Positions 36,066 to 45,306 of a stretch of DNA of 64,000 nt are shown here, piece by piece. Position numbers and translations under genes: made by a program. This DNA is from DATDIC01 sp963764525. GTDB taxonomy: Bacteria > Pseudomonadota > Alphaproteobacteria > Acetobacterales > Acetobacteraceae. Numbering within the stretch: position 1 is the first letter of the stretch; every line of letters starts with the position of its first letter. The stretch spans positions 1-64,000 of the forward strand of contig CAVXTC010000009.1 in the NCBI GenBank assembly GCA_963764525.1, read 5' to 3'. Under the pieces are notes generated by a model. That model did no database searches and was not told where the DNA came from. It worked only from the letters and a program-made list of their open reading frames with translations.

Positions 36066-36227
36066 TTCCTATCCTCCATGACCGGCATCGCGCCACGAAC
36101 GGCGGCCGGTCCCATCGCGGACAGCCGGGGCCCGTCGCGGTCGTGCCGATTGCTACCGCGATGGCGCCTCCGGTGACAAGCCGGGCGGGAGCTTGAGCCT
36201 CACCGGCAACTCTGCTGGCATGGCGGA

Positions 36228-36863
36228 ATGCAACCCGCCGTTCTGCTATGGGACTGGGACAACACGTTGGTGGATGCCTGGGCAGGCATCGCGGCGGCGC
36301 TGAACGCCACGTTCGCCGCATTCGCCATGCCGCCCTGGACGGTGGCGGAGACGCGCGCCCGCGTGCGTGTGTCGCTGCGCGAAAGCTTCCCGGTGATGTT
36401 CGGCGATTCCTGGACCCGCGCCCGCGACATTTTCTACGCCACCCTCGAAGCCGAGCACCTGAGCCACGTCCGCCCGATGCCGGGCGTGGAGCAGGCGCTG
36501 GAAGCCGCTGCCCGGCCGCAAGCAGTGGTATCCAACAAGACCGGCCGGTTCCTGCGCGCCGAGATCGTCCAGCTCGGCTGGGCCAGGTACTTCGCCGCCG
36601 CGGTCGGCGCCGGCGATGCCGATGCCGACAAGCCGGACCCGGCGCCGATCCGCCTGGCGCTGGCCCAGATGAGCGAGGCGGCCCGGCCGGCGGTTTGGTA
36701 TCTTGGCGACACCGCCCTCGACATGCAGGCCGCCCGTGCCGCCGGTGTCACCGCGGTGCTGGTTGGCGACGCCGCGCATGACGGCGGCATTGACCGCGCC
36801 GCGCCTGATCTGCATTTTGCGGACGCGCACGCCCTGGCCGCACGCTTTCGTGGACTTGCCTGA
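36228..36863 (+). CDS. HAD-superfamily hydrolase (phosphoglycolate-phosphatase-like)
   Basis: A 211-residue HAD phosphatase. Motif 1 LLWDWDNTLVDAWAG (nucleophile first Asp), a helical cap, motif 2 AVVSNKTG, motif 3 Lys in DADKPDPAPIRLAL and motif 4 WYLGDTALDMQAARAAGV are intact. Closest in form to Gph/PGP-type enzymes that dephosphorylate phosphoglycolate or other small phosphates. It precedes hfq by about 90 bases on the same strand. Confidence 0.85.
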   Translation: MQPAVLLWDWDNTLVDAWAGIAAALNATFAAFAMPPWTVAETRARVRVSLRESFPVMFGDSWTRARDIFYATLEAEHLSHVRPMPGVEQALEAAARPQAVVSNKTGRFLRAEIVQLGWARYFAAAVGAGDADADKPDPAPIRLALAQMSEAARPAVWYLGDTALDMQAARAAGVTAVLVGDAAHDGGIDRAAPDLHFADAHALAARFRGLA

Positions 36864-36955
36864 CCGGGGCTGGCTGCTAGACTGTTCCACATCCTCGTCG
36901 GCGCCACGACCGCCGGGCACCGACCGCCACCAGTCCCAGCAAGAAGGATCACGCC

Positions 36956-37261
36956 GTGGCCAACGAAAAAGCGCAGAACGTTCAGGACGTCTTCCTGAAC
37001 CATGTGCGGAAGAACAAGACGCCGGTGACCGTGTTCCTGGTCAATGGCGTGAAGCTCCAGGGCATTATCACCTGGTTCGACAATTTCTCCGTCCTGCTGC
37101 GCCGGGACGGGCACACCCAGCTTGTGTACAAGCACGCGATCAGCACGGTCATGCCGGGCGCGCCGATCCAGTTGTTCGATGCCGCCAAGGCGGAAACCGG
37201 CACGCCCGTCCAGGTCGCGGGAGATGACGCCTGCCGTCGGAGAGTGATGGCGCTCGGGTGA
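36956..37261 (+). CDS. hfq: RNA chaperone Hfq
   Basis: A 101-residue Hfq with a GTG start behind AAGAAGGA. Sm1 motif region VQDVFLNHVRKNKTPVTVFL, VNGVKLQGIITWFDNFSVLL, and the Sm2 signature LVYKHAISTV (Y-K-H) are canonical. A short C-terminal extension is typical of alphaproteobacteria but the last ~15 residues (DDACRRRVMALG) are unusual. The stop overlaps the GTG of hflX (GTGA), the classical hfq-hflX coupling. Hexameric sRNA/mRNA matchmaker. Confidence 0.95.
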   Translation: MANEKAQNVQDVFLNHVRKNKTPVTVFLVNGVKLQGIITWFDNFSVLLRRDGHTQLVYKHAISTVMPGAPIQLFDAAKAETGTPVQVAGDDACRRRVMALG

Positions 37262-38547
37262 AGCGCCGGCCCGACCACACCGCCGGACCGACTCCCGCCG
37301 CCGTCATACTGCCCTGGGAACGCGCCGTCGCGGGCGATCATCCGCGCGCCGCCGAGGCACGGCTGGCCGAAGCGGTGGGACTGGCCGCCTCAATCGGGCT
37401 GGTGGTGGTGCACCGCGCCATCCTGCCGCTGCGGCAGCGCCGGCCAGCGACCTTGCTGGGCGAGGGGCAGGTGGCGGCGCAGGGCCAGGCGCTGGGCGAT
37501 GCGCACGTGACCGTGGCGATCGTCGATGCCGCGCTGTCGCCGGTACAGCAGCGCAACCTGGAACGCGCCTGGGACTGCAAGGTAATCGACCGCACCGGCC
37601 TGATTTTGGATATTTTCGGGGAACGGGCGGTCACCCGAGAAGGCGCGCTGCAGGTGGAGCTGGCGCATCTGGAGTATCAGCGCTCGCGCCTTGTGCGCTC
37701 CTGGACCCATCTGGAACGCCAGCGCGGCGGCTTCGGCTTCCTGGGCGGTCCTGGGGAGACCCAGATCGAGGCCGACCGCCGCCTGATCGGGGAGCGTATC
37801 GTCAAGCTGAAGCGCGAGCTGGAGCAGGTGCGCCGGACCCGCGGCCTTCACCGCACCGCGCGGCGCCGGGTGCCGTTCCCGGTGATCGCCCTGGTGGGCT
37901 ACACGAATGCTGGAAAATCAACGCTGTTCAACGCCCTGACCGGCGCCGAGGTCGGCGCGCGGGACCAGTTGTTCGCCACCCTCGATCCCACCATGCGCGG
38001 GCTGCGGCTGCCATCCGGGCGGCGGGCCATTCTGTCCGACACCGTGGGGTTCATCAGCGAGCTGCCGACCGAACTGGTCGCCGCCTTCCGGGCCACCCTG
38101 GAAGAGGTGGCCGAGGCCGATGTGATCCTGCACGTGCGCGATGCCGCGCATCCGGACAGCGCGGCGCAGCGCGCGGACGTGATCGCGGTGCTGAATGGCA
38201 TGGCGCGGGACGGCACGCTGGGTGCCGGCTGGCACGAGCGCACGATCGAGGTGCTGAACAAGGCCGATCTGCTCGGCGGCGTGGCGAACGTGCCACCGCG
38301 ACCGGGCGCTGTGGCGGTCTCGGCCATCACCGGGGAAGGCCTGCCGGCGCTGCTGGCGGCGATCGATGCGCGGATCGCCGCCGGGATGGAGCTGGCCGAT
38401 TACGACCTGCCGTCGGAGGACGGAGCGCGGCTGGCCTGGCTGTATCAGCATGGCGAAGTGATCGAACGGCACGACGCCGAGCGCGGCGTCCACGTCACCG
38501 TGCGGCTGCTGCCGGCGGACCGTGCCCGGTTCGAGCGGCGGGAATGA
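37258..38547 (+). CDS. hflX: GTPase HflX
   Basis: A 429-residue, intact HflX with a GTG start. It has the N-terminal HflX domain (PATLLGEGQVAAQG and QRNLERAWDCKVIDRTGLIL), the Gly-rich GGFGFLGGPGETQIEADRR loop, then the G domain: G1 LVGYTNAGKSTLFN, G3 SDTVGFISELP, G4 NKAD. HflX splits stalled ribosomes, notably under heat stress. Coupled to hfq upstream and to the phosphatase gene downstream (ATGA overlap). Confidence 0.95.
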   Translation: MKRRPDHTAGPTPAAVILPWERAVAGDHPRAAEARLAEAVGLAASIGLVVVHRAILPLRQRRPATLLGEGQVAAQGQALGDAHVTVAIVDAALSPVQQRNLERAWDCKVIDRTGLILDIFGERAVTREGALQVELAHLEYQRSRLVRSWTHLERQRGGFGFLGGPGETQIEADRRLIGERIVKLKRELEQVRRTRGLHRTARRRVPFPVIALVGYTNAGKSTLFNALTGAEVGARDQLFATLDPTMRGLRLPSGRRAILSDTVGFISELPTELVAAFRATLEEVAEADVILHVRDAAHPDSAAQRADVIAVLNGMARDGTLGAGWHERTIEVLNKADLLGGVANVPPRPGAVAVSAITGEGLPALLAAIDARIAAGMELADYDLPSEDGARLAWLYQHGEVIERHDAERGVHVTVRLLPADRARFERRE

Positions 38548-39370
38548 AATTTTCGGCGCGTGACGCCACCGATTTGGCTGGCCTGCTGCGGGACGCGGCG
38601 CAAGCCGAGGTGGTGCCCCGGTTCCGCCGCCTGGCGGCCGGCGACGTGCGCACCAAAGCCGGGCCGCTGGATGTGGTGACGGAAGCGGACGAGGCGGCCG
38701 AGCGCCACATCTTCGCCGCGCTGATCGCGCGCTGGCCGGGCTGCGTGGTGGTGGGCGAGGAAGCGGCGGCGGCCGATGCCGGGCTGCTGGCACGGCTGGA
38801 CGGCGCCGACCTGGCCTTTGTGGTGGATCCGATCGACGGCACGTTCAACTATGCGGCCGGCGTGCCGCTGTTCGCGGTCATGGCGGCGGCGGTGGTGCGG
38901 GGCGAGGTTGTCATGGCGGCGATCCACGACCCGATGGGCGACGACACCGCGCTGGCGTTGCGCGGGGAGGGGGCCTGGACCTGCTCGCCGGACGGGCGGC
39001 GGTCGGATTTGCGGGTGGCCGCCGCAGTGCCGCTGGCCGAAATGACCGCGATCCTGTCGTGGCAATTCCTGCCGGAGCCGCGGCGCAGCCGGGTTTGTGC
39101 CGCGCTGCCTCGGTTGGCGGCAAGCTGGAATTACCGCTGCGCCGGCCACGAGTATCGGCTGGCGGCCGGCGGCGGGTGCCATGCGCTGCTGTACCACCGG
39201 CTGCTGCCGTGGGATCACGCGCCGGGGTGGCTGCTGCACCGGGAGGCCGGGGGCTATGCGGCGCGGTTCGATGGCTCCGCCTACACCCGCTGGAGACCGC
39301 CGGCGGTCTGATCTGCGCGCCGGACCGGGAAAGCTGGCAGGCGCTGCGCGAGGCATTGCTGGGAGCGTGA
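38544..39370 (+). CDS. Inositol-monophosphatase-family enzyme (possible histidinol-phosphatase), late frame change
   Basis: An IMPase-fold phosphatase. Metal-site motifs: VVGEEAAAAD, VVDPIDGTFNYAAG (D-P-I-D-G-T) and LPWDHAPGWLLHREAGG with W-D-H-A-P-G. Near 39286 the sequence TACACCCGCTGGAG lacks one C compared with the frame needed for YTPLETAGGLICAPDRESWQ and the natural end at 39370. As read, the protein stops early at 39309. In alphaproteobacteria this family includes the HisN histidinol-phosphatase; here I see no further histidine gene, so the exact substrate is open. Confidence 0.78.
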
Positions 39371-39451
39371 TGGCGCGTCCCGCTGGCGCGGGCGCCAATC
39401 CCTGGACGCGACGACGAAGTATTTCCGAAGGTGCGCTCGGATACTGGCGCG

Positions 39452-40470
39452 TTAACCGATCGTGACCAGGATCAGCTCGTGGTCGGTCAGCACGCGGCCG
39501 TCCGGCCCGAGCGACGGCACGATCTGCGGTTCGCTGGTTGCCAGCCCGCGCGCGCAGAACCAGTCGAGCTGGCGGGTGCCTTCGCTCTCACTCCAGATGC
39601 TGGTGCGGGTGGTTGGTGCGGCCAGGTTGCAGGTGGCGAAGTCATAGCCGCGCTTCCTTGCCAACGAAAACAAGGGTTCGCTGGGATTTTCGTGGCCGCC
39701 GGCGGAGGCACGTGGGTGTTGAGGTCGCCACCGATCAGCACCGGCAGGTTGCCCGCATACTGGTCGAGCGCGTCGAGCAGCGTCGCGCATCTGGGTCACC
39801 CGTCCCATCCCGTCGGTGGCGCTTTCCAGATGCACCGAGCAGGCCACGAAGCGGGTGGTGCCGAACGCAACCGTGGCGGCGACCGCCATGCGGTTGCCGA
39901 CGCGGCGCTGGCCGCCCTTCGGCGCCACGAACCAGTCTGCCACTTCGTCAAGCCGGATCACCACCGGTTCAGCAACCGGCAGCACGCTGATGATGCCGTT
40001 GCCATGGAAACCGAACTCGTTATCATCACCGATCACCGGGTGCCCGGGCGGCGGCGGCATCGGGTTCAGCTCCAGGAACTCCAGCCCATACAGGTAACGC
40101 TGGCCGAGCGACGCGGCCATCTGTTTGATCGTGTGCGCCTGCCCGGTTCGCAGCATGCCGTGATCCATCTCGGTCAGCAGCGCCAGACCGACATTGTGCT
40201 GCCGCAGCAGGCGTGCCGCGACGTCGGGATACAGGCAGCGCTCCAGGTTCCAGGCGGCAACGCGCAGCTTGCCGGCAGCGAGCCGGCGCGCGCGGCGGTG
40301 CCGCCGGATTCGACCTGGCGGAACGCCGGCGCCGTGGCGTGCGCATCGGCGTGCGCGCGTCGGGTGAGCGGAAGGTCCAGCATCGTCCTGCGCTGCCCGG
40401 GCGGGACCGGCGTCAGGCGATCAGTGACCGCATCGAAGCTGCCGACCAGGGAAGACGGCGTGATGGGCAT
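39452..40470 (-). pseudogene. Endonuclease/exonuclease/phosphatase-fold protein, three frame changes
   Basis: Fragments rebuild one EEP-fold enzyme: LRVAAWNLERCLYPDVAARL, then LTEMDHGMLRTGQAHTIKQM, GFHGNGIISVLP, FVACSVHLESATDGMGRV, VLIGGDLNTHVPPPAATKIP in another frame, and back to GYDFATCNLAAPTTRTSIW and VLTDHELILVTI at the end. The catalytic positions (N in AWNLE, E in LTEMD, D-x-N in GGDLNT, final DHE/LI) are in place. Breaks lie near 40265, 39780 and 39670. It follows ugpB on the same strand, seven bases after its stop. A phosphodiesterase role on glycerophospho-compounds is possible but unproven. Confidence 0.65.
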
Positions 40471-40476
40471 ATGCTG

Positions 40477-41820
40477 TCAGCTCCGCACCGAACGTTGGAA
40501 GTCGCGCAGCACCTTGTTGCCGCGCGCCACCGCGCTGTCCAGCGCCGTCTGCGCGTTCTGTTTGCCGGCCAGGGCTTGCTCGCATTCTTCCTCGATGATG
40601 GTGCGGATTTCCGGCATGCGGCCAAGGTGGAAGCCGCGCGAATTGTCGGTGACGTGGCCGCGCGTCAGTTGGCGGATCGGGATCTCGGCGCCCGGGTTTT
40701 TCTCCAGCCAGCCCTGCTTTTGCGCCACCGCGAACCCAGCCTGCGTGATCGGGACATAGCCGGTGACCTCGGCCCATTCAGCGTCGTTGTCCGGCGTGGC
40801 GAGGAAGCGCAGGAATTCCGCCACGGCGCGGTACTCGGCGGGGCTGCGCTTCGGTGCGGTCAGCACCCAGAAGCTGGCGCCGCCGATCACCGAGTTGATC
40901 GGCTTGGCGATCACCTGCGGGTCATAGGGCAGGAACGCCGGCGCCCAGCGGAATTTCGCTCCGCTGACCAGAGTGCCGCGCAGCGCCGAGGACGTGAAGT
41001 CGATCCCCGCCTGGCCGGAGATGAAGGCGCCATCGCCGGATCCGTCGCGGCCGGTGTAGTGGAACGTGCCTTCCTTCCCCATGTCCAGCAGCCGTTGCAG
41101 GTTGCGCACGTGCGCCGGGCTGTTGATCTTCAGTTCGGCACCGAGTCCCTTGAAACCATTTGCCTCGGTGGCGTAGGGCAGGTTGTGGATGGCGCTGAAC
41201 TGCTCGAAATGCGCCCAGACGACCGAGGCGGAAATGACCGGGAACTGTATCGCCTGCTTGTCGCGCAAGGTGCGTGTCAGGGTCAGCAGCTCCGGCCAGG
41301 TGGCGGGGAACGCGTCCGGGTCGAGTTCCGCTTTTTCGAATGCGTCCTTGTTGTACCAGCAGATCGCGGTGGAGGAGTTGAACGGCATCGACGCCAGGCG
41401 TCCGTCCGGGGTGCTGTAATAGCCGCGCACGGCAGGAACATAGGCGTTCGGATCCAGCTTGACGCCGGTTTCCTCGGCCAGCTTCCACACCGGCTTGATG
41501 ACCGGTCCGGAGCTCATCATGGTTTCGGTTCCGACCTCGAACACCTGGGCGATCTGCGGTGCCTGACCGGCACGCCACGCTGCGGCGACATCGGTCATCA
41601 GGTCCTTATAGACGCCCTTGAACAGGCCGGTGACCTCGACCTGATCCTGGCTGGCGTTGAATTTCGCGATCAGTTTGGCGAGTTCATCGCCAGGCGTGGA
41701 GGCCATGGCGTGCCAGAGGGTGATTTTGACGCGCTCGGCGGCACGGGCGAGACGCGGCGCGGTGAGTGCTGCACTGGCGGTCACTGCGCCGGCGAGCAGC
41801 GTGCGGCGGCGGATCGGCAT
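40477..41820 (-). CDS. ugpB: Glycerol-3-phosphate-type ABC binding protein (UgpB)
   Basis: A 447-residue, intact family-1 solute-binding protein with a twin-arginine-like signal (MPIRRRTLLAGAVTASAAL). The region VKITLWHAMASTPGDELAKL, LFKGVYKDLMTDVAAAW and IAQVFEVGTETMMSSGPVIK closely follows UgpB. An excellent GGAGGAAA site precedes the ATG. UgpB binds sn-glycerol-3-phosphate or glycerophosphodiesters for UgpAEC. No ugpA/E/C lies downstream on this strand; instead an EEP-fold protein follows. Two repeat units with + strand terminators lie upstream. Confidence 0.85.
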   Translation of the reverse strand: MPIRRRTLLAGAVTASAALTAPRLARAAERVKITLWHAMASTPGDELAKLIAKFNASQDQVEVTGLFKGVYKDLMTDVAAAWRAGQAPQIAQVFEVGTETMMSSGPVIKPVWKLAEETGVKLDPNAYVPAVRGYYSTPDGRLASMPFNSSTAICWYNKDAFEKAELDPDAFPATWPELLTLTRTLRDKQAIQFPVISASVVWAHFEQFSAIHNLPYATEANGFKGLGAELKINSPAHVRNLQRLLDMGKEGTFHYTGRDGSGDGAFISGQAGIDFTSSALRGTLVSGAKFRWAPAFLPYDPQVIAKPINSVIGGASFWVLTAPKRSPAEYRAVAEFLRFLATPDNDAEWAEVTGYVPITQAGFAVAQKQGWLEKNPGAEIPIRQLTRGHVTDNSRGFHLGRMPEIRTIIEEECEQALAGKQNAQTALDSAVARGNKVLRDFQRSVRS

Positions 41821-41930
41821 CTGGCTGTTTCCTCCTGTTTGGCGGAGTTATAGTTTAGGCCACCGTCATGGCCGGCTTGCAACTGCGATCGGGGCGGCAT
41901 AGCCTCGGGAAAGCTCCGCCGGGATGCAAT

Positions 41931-42074
41931 CCGGCCGGGCGGCGCTTACCGGGTCACCGCAACGATCCCGATCTTCACGATCTGGGTCGGCGGTGATCAG
42001 CGGCAGGCGCCAATGATGGTCAGTCATCATTGGACCTTCTGCGCGCCGGGCGGGGCATACCGTCCGGCGTTTTT
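41931..42074. repeat. Tandem repeat unit A (~180-bp period) upstream of ugpB
   Basis: Shares with unit B (183 bases further right) the blocks CCGGCCGG-GGCGCTTACC, GATCAGC-GCAGGCGCCAATGATGG, TCATCAT and a GC hairpin followed by TTTTT. On the minus strand it encodes a short frame starting ATGATGACTGACCATCATTG (MMTDHHWRL) after an AGAAGG site. The shared TAA at 41946-41948 is reached only with a frame change. On the plus strand it ends in a terminator-like hairpin. Could be a leader peptide gene or a small RNA gene; sequence does not decide. Confidence 0.5.
42044..42074 (+). terminator. Intrinsic terminator of repeat unit A
   Basis: Ten-bp stem CGCCGGGCGG / CCGTCCGGCG (one G-T pair), six-base loop, then TTTTTCTTT on the plus strand. 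No plus-strand gene precedes it, so it either ends a small RNA or marks a leftover of one. Confidence 0.6.
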
Positions 42075-42136
42075 CTTTGTCGGCTTTCGGAGGAAGCCCG
42101 GCCGGGGTCGCACCCGGCCGGCCGGCGCTTACCGCC

Positions 42137-42211
42137 TCACACGAATGATCTTGATCTGACGACCAATATCACCATGATCAGCCGCAGGCGCCAATGATGG
42201 TTCTTCATCAT
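42137..42211 (-). CDS. Possible 24-codon mini-ORF (HHWRL peptide)
   Basis: MMKNHHWRLRLIMVILVVRS then RSFV and TGA. A perfect AAGGAGG lies six bases before the double ATG. The duplicated unit to the left has the same start and the HHWRL core. If one base is dropped in the middle, both copies read on to a common TAA (ending QIKIIRVRR here at 42129). Too short for a family match. It could be a leader peptide for downstream ugpB, or the frame could be chance within a small RNA locus. Confidence 0.3.
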   Translation of the reverse strand: MMKNHHWRLRLIMVILVVRSRSFV

Positions 42212-42225
42212 CGGATCCTCCTTCG

Positions 42226-42258
42226 CGCCGGACGGGCCTAATCCCGTCCGGCGTTTTT
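42226..42258 (+). terminator. Intrinsic terminator of repeat unit B
   Basis: Perfect 11-bp stem CGCCGGACGGG / CCCGTCCGGCG, loop CCTAAT, followed by TTTTTGT on the plus strand. Same position in the unit as the terminator of unit A. Confidence 0.75.
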
Positions 42259-42266
42259 GTCTTTAG

Positions 42267-42283
42267 CCCGCATTTCTCACCGA
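42267..42283 (+). repeat. IS1380 left terminal inverted repeat
   Basis: CCCGCATTTCTCACCGA, identical over 17 bases to the complement of the right end. The preceding TTAG is the target-site duplication. Confidence 0.93.
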
Positions 42284-42361
42284 ATCAGGTGCATCGGGGC
42301 TCCGAAATCGGCGAAAGTTCTTCTGTGAACAAGAGTTTTCACGGAACGGAGGAATCCCCCG

Positions 42362-43741
42362 ATGCAGACAGAGTGTAGCGCAGACCTGTTCGGTTTTGCA
42401 CGTGTCGAAGGCCGCGAGGTGGTCGCTGGCTTCGACGGCGGGACACTCACCTCGGATGCCGGGGCGCTGCTGCTCGGTGCCACCGATCGGGTGATCGGCC
42501 TGACCCGGCGATTTGCCGCGTGTTTCCGGGATGCCCGCAATCCGGCGTTCATCGAACATGACGTGGCCACCCTGGTCGGCCAGCGGATCGTCGGTATCGC
42601 GCTCGGCTATGAAGACCTGATCGACCACGACCAGCTTCGTCACGATCCGGTGCTGGCGGTGTTGGCGGGTAAGCTGGAAGCGCGGCGCTCGGACTGTGCG
42701 CCACTGGCCGGCAAATCGACGCTGAACCGACTGGAACTGAGCCGGCCGGAGCCGTCGCGGTACAGCAAGATCAGCGCCGATACCGCCGCCATCGAGCGGC
42801 TGTTCGTGGAACTGTTGCTGGACGCATACGACAACGCCCCGGAACAGATTATTCTTGATCTGGACGCCACCGATGACCCGTTGCACGGGCACCAGGAAGG
42901 GCGGTTCTTCCATGGATATTACGATTGCTACTGCTATCTCCCGCTCTACGTGTTCTGCGGGCGGCATCTGTTGGCGACCAAGCTGCGGCGGGCCGACATC
43001 GACGCCTCGGCCGGAGCGATGGAAGAGGTGGCGCGGATTGTGGCGCAGATCCGCAAGCGCTGGCCGAAGACGCGGATCCTGCTTCGGGCGGACTCCGGCT
43101 TTGCCGGCGACGAGCTGATGGCTTGGTGCGAGGCCAATCGAGTGGACTACCTGTTCGGCCTGGCGCGCAACGAGCGGCTGGTTGGGCACCTCAAATCCGA
43201 GCTTGCCGCGGCCGCGGCAGAGTTGAAGAAGACCAGTCAGCCGGCCCGCCGCTTCAAGGACTTCCATTGGTCCACGCTGGACAGTTGGAGCCGCAGGCGG
43301 CGCGTGGTGGGGAAGGCGGAATGGACCAAGGAGGCGGCCAATCCGCGCTTCGTGGTCACCTCGCTCAAGCGCCGCGAGGTGGCGGCGCGGTATCTCTATG
43401 AGACGATCTATTGTGCTCGCGGTGAGATGGAGAACCGGATCAAGGAGTGCCAGCTCGATCTGTTCGCCGACCGCACTTCGGCGGCGACCATGCAGGCCAA
43501 CCAGTTGCGTCTGTGGTTCGCCTCACTGGCCTACGTGCTGGTCTGCGCGCTGCGCCGGATCGGGCTGGTGCACACCCAGTTTGCCGCTGCCACCTGCGGG
43601 ACCATACGGCTGAAGCTGCTGAAGCTCGGGGCGTTGGTGCGGATCAGCGTGCGGCGGGTCAAGGTGGCGATGGCCTCAGCCTGCCCCTATCGGGGCGAGT
43701 TCGCCGCTGCCCACGCCGCGCTCAGCGCGGCTGCCGCCTGA
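42362..43741 (+). CDS. IS1380-family transposase
   Basis: A 459-residue DDE transposase, intact. It shows FDGGTLTSDAGALLLGATDR near the N-terminus, LDLDATDDPLHGHQEG with the first catalytic Asp, ILLRADSGFAGDELM with the second, and the C-terminal NRIKECQLDLFADRTSAATM block with the catalytic Glu, followed by the QANQLRLWFASLAYVL helix. Full family length. A ribosome-binding GGAGGAATCC precedes the ATG. Confidence 0.95.
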   Translation: MQTECSADLFGFARVEGREVVAGFDGGTLTSDAGALLLGATDRVIGLTRRFAACFRDARNPAFIEHDVATLVGQRIVGIALGYEDLIDHDQLRHDPVLAVLAGKLEARRSDCAPLAGKSTLNRLELSRPEPSRYSKISADTAAIERLFVELLLDAYDNAPEQIILDLDATDDPLHGHQEGRFFHGYYDCYCYLPLYVFCGRHLLATKLRRADIDASAGAMEEVARIVAQIRKRWPKTRILLRADSGFAGDELMAWCEANRVDYLFGLARNERLVGHLKSELAAAAAELKKTSQPARRFKDFHWSTLDSWSRRRRVVGKAEWTKEAANPRFVVTSLKRREVAARYLYETIYCARGEMENRIKECQLDLFADRTSAATMQANQLRLWFASLAYVLVCALRRIGLVHTQFAAATCGTIRLKLLKLGALVRISVRRVKVAMASACPYRGEFAAAHAALSAAAA

Positions 43742-43901
43742 TACGAACCAGACAGCGCACAGCCAACACGCCGTCCCCTGCAACGCTGCCTGATGCGGCG
43801 TCGGTGCGACACGCGCGCGGTCAGCGTGGACCACCACACGGCGGAAGTAAATCAGTGCGCAACCAGCATTACGTTGCTATATCAGTATAAAGTATCTGGC
43901 G

Positions 43902-43918
43902 TCGGTGAGAAATGCGGG
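43902..43918 (-). repeat. IS1380 right terminal inverted repeat
   Basis: TCGGTGAGAAATGCGGG, the exact complement of the left end. It is followed by TTAG, the second copy of the target duplication. Confidence 0.93.
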
Positions 43919-44014
43919 TTAGGGGCGATTCCCTTCCCGCCGGTTACCCGCTCGCTTGACGGCGCTTCGCGGCGGTCAGCATAGTTTGCGCAACACGTTC
44001 GGGAGGACTGTCCG

Positions 44015-45306
44015 ATGCTGATCAGCCGTCGCGGTGCGCTGGGCCTGATCGGGGCAAGCACGCTGGCGCCAGCGGCGCGTGCCGCCGCGTTCGACTGGAA
44101 AAAATACAGCGGCACCGAACTGCGCTGGATGGTCTCGGTGCATCCGTGGACACAATGGGCGCAGACGCAGCTTGCAGCGTTGCAGCGCGATACCGGCCTG
44201 AAGCTCAATTGGGAAATCCTGTACGAGGATCAGCTTCGCCAGAAACTGCCTTTGACGCTGCGATCCGATCCCGGTGCGGTCGATGGGTTCTTCACCCTGC
44301 CGTCCTGGGACGCCGCGGCGTTTTCGCGCGCCGGCTGGTACGCGCCGCTGGATAAGTTCATCCACTCCGACCAGACTGCGCCGGACTGGGATTTTGCCGA
44401 TTTCTTCCCCAACATCCTGAAAATCCATCAGCAGAACGGCGCCGCAGATCGGCATCCCGATCACCATCGAATTGCAGGCGTCTGTTCGTGAACAAGGCGA
44501 TGCTGAGCGCAAAGCAGCTTGCAATTCCGGCGACGCTGGATGCGCTGATGACCACAGCGAAGGCGCTGAACGATCCGGGCAAGGACATCGCCGGAATCGT
44601 CACGCGCGGGGACGGGGTGCAGGCGGTGTACACCTTCGCTCCGTTCCTGTTCGCCTTCGGCGGACGCTGGCTGGACGAGAAGGGCAAGCCGGAACTCGGC
44701 GACGCCGCGATGGTCAGTGCGCTGAAATACTACGGCGACCTGCTGCGTGCCGCCGGGCCGCCGAACATCCTGGGCATGCAGTGGAAGACCACCTACCCGC
44801 TGTTCCAGCAGGCGCACGCCGCGATGTTCATCGATGCAACCAACTTCCTTGCGTATTTCAAGGATCCGTCGCAGTCGCGCATCGTCGATCAGGTCGGTGT
44901 CGCCACGCTGCCCGCCGGGCCCGCCGGCGCCCACAGCACCGTCATTTCCTGGGGGCCGGCGATCGCCGCGTCGTCGAAGAAGCAGGATGCGGCCTGGCTG
45001 GCGATCCAATACCTGACATCGAAAGCGGCGATGGAATCATCCACGCAGGCGACGCACCTGCCGCCATCGCGCCAGTCGATCTATAACAGCGATGTTTACA
45101 CGAAAGCGGTGCCGCCCGACATGATCGCGGCGACCAAGGCGGAAATCCCCAACGCGGTGCCGAACGGCGCCAACCCGCTGGTGATCCCGGTGCCGGAGAC
45201 GCGCGCTGCGATCGGCGAAGCGATCACCGCGGTGCTGCAAGGCGGCGACGCAACCGCCGCGGCGAACCGGATGCAAAAGCAGGTGGTGTCGATCCTGAAT
45301 GGCTGA
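44015..45306 (+). pseudogene. Sugar-type ABC binding protein (family 1), two close frame changes
   Basis: A family-1 extracellular binding protein with a twin-arginine-like signal (MLISRRGALGLIGASTLAPA). Motifs include LRWMVSVHPWTQWAQTQLAAL, GFFTLPSWDAAAFSRAGWYA and PLDKFIHSD. Near 44437 and again near 44480 the frame shifts, around IGIPITIELQA and FVNKAMLSAKQLAIPATLDA. The C-terminal two thirds is intact to 45306 (LGMQWKTTYPLFQQAHAAMF, STQATHLPPSRQSIY). It overlaps the first permease start by eight bases. The IS1380 element lies just upstream, so its promoter may have been changed. Confidence 0.75.

Larger units (their letters stand above)
42114..42258. repeat. Tandem repeat unit B (~180-bp period)
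   Basis: The better preserved copy of the unit described for 41931-42074. It lies between unit A and the left end of the IS1380 element. On the minus strand a perfect AAGGAGG precedes ATGATGAAGAACCATCATTG (MMKNHHWRLRL). On the plus strand the unit ends in a perfect 11-bp terminator hairpin. Confidence 0.5.
42267..43918 (+). mobile_element. Complete IS1380-family insertion sequence
   Basis: A 1652-bp element bounded by 17-bp perfect inverted repeats, CCCGCATTTCTCACCGA at 42267-42283 and its complement at 43902-43918. It is flanked by a 4-bp direct repeat TTAG (42263-42266 and 43919-43922), the target duplication expected for IS1380. It holds one intact transposase. It sits between the repeat units upstream of ugpB and the start of the second sugar-binding-protein gene, so it split a divergent intergenic region. 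Intact ends and duplication suggest recent insertion. Confidence 0.95.

Noticed and set aside
40213..41853. 546-codon plus-strand frame over ugpB
   Set aside because: Antisense of an intact UgpB; rich in Arg, Gly and His without any domain.
42137..42211. DUF1127-type small protein
   Set aside because: The mini-ORF does not show the Arg-rich DUF1127 pattern; only the HHWRL core is shared between the two units.
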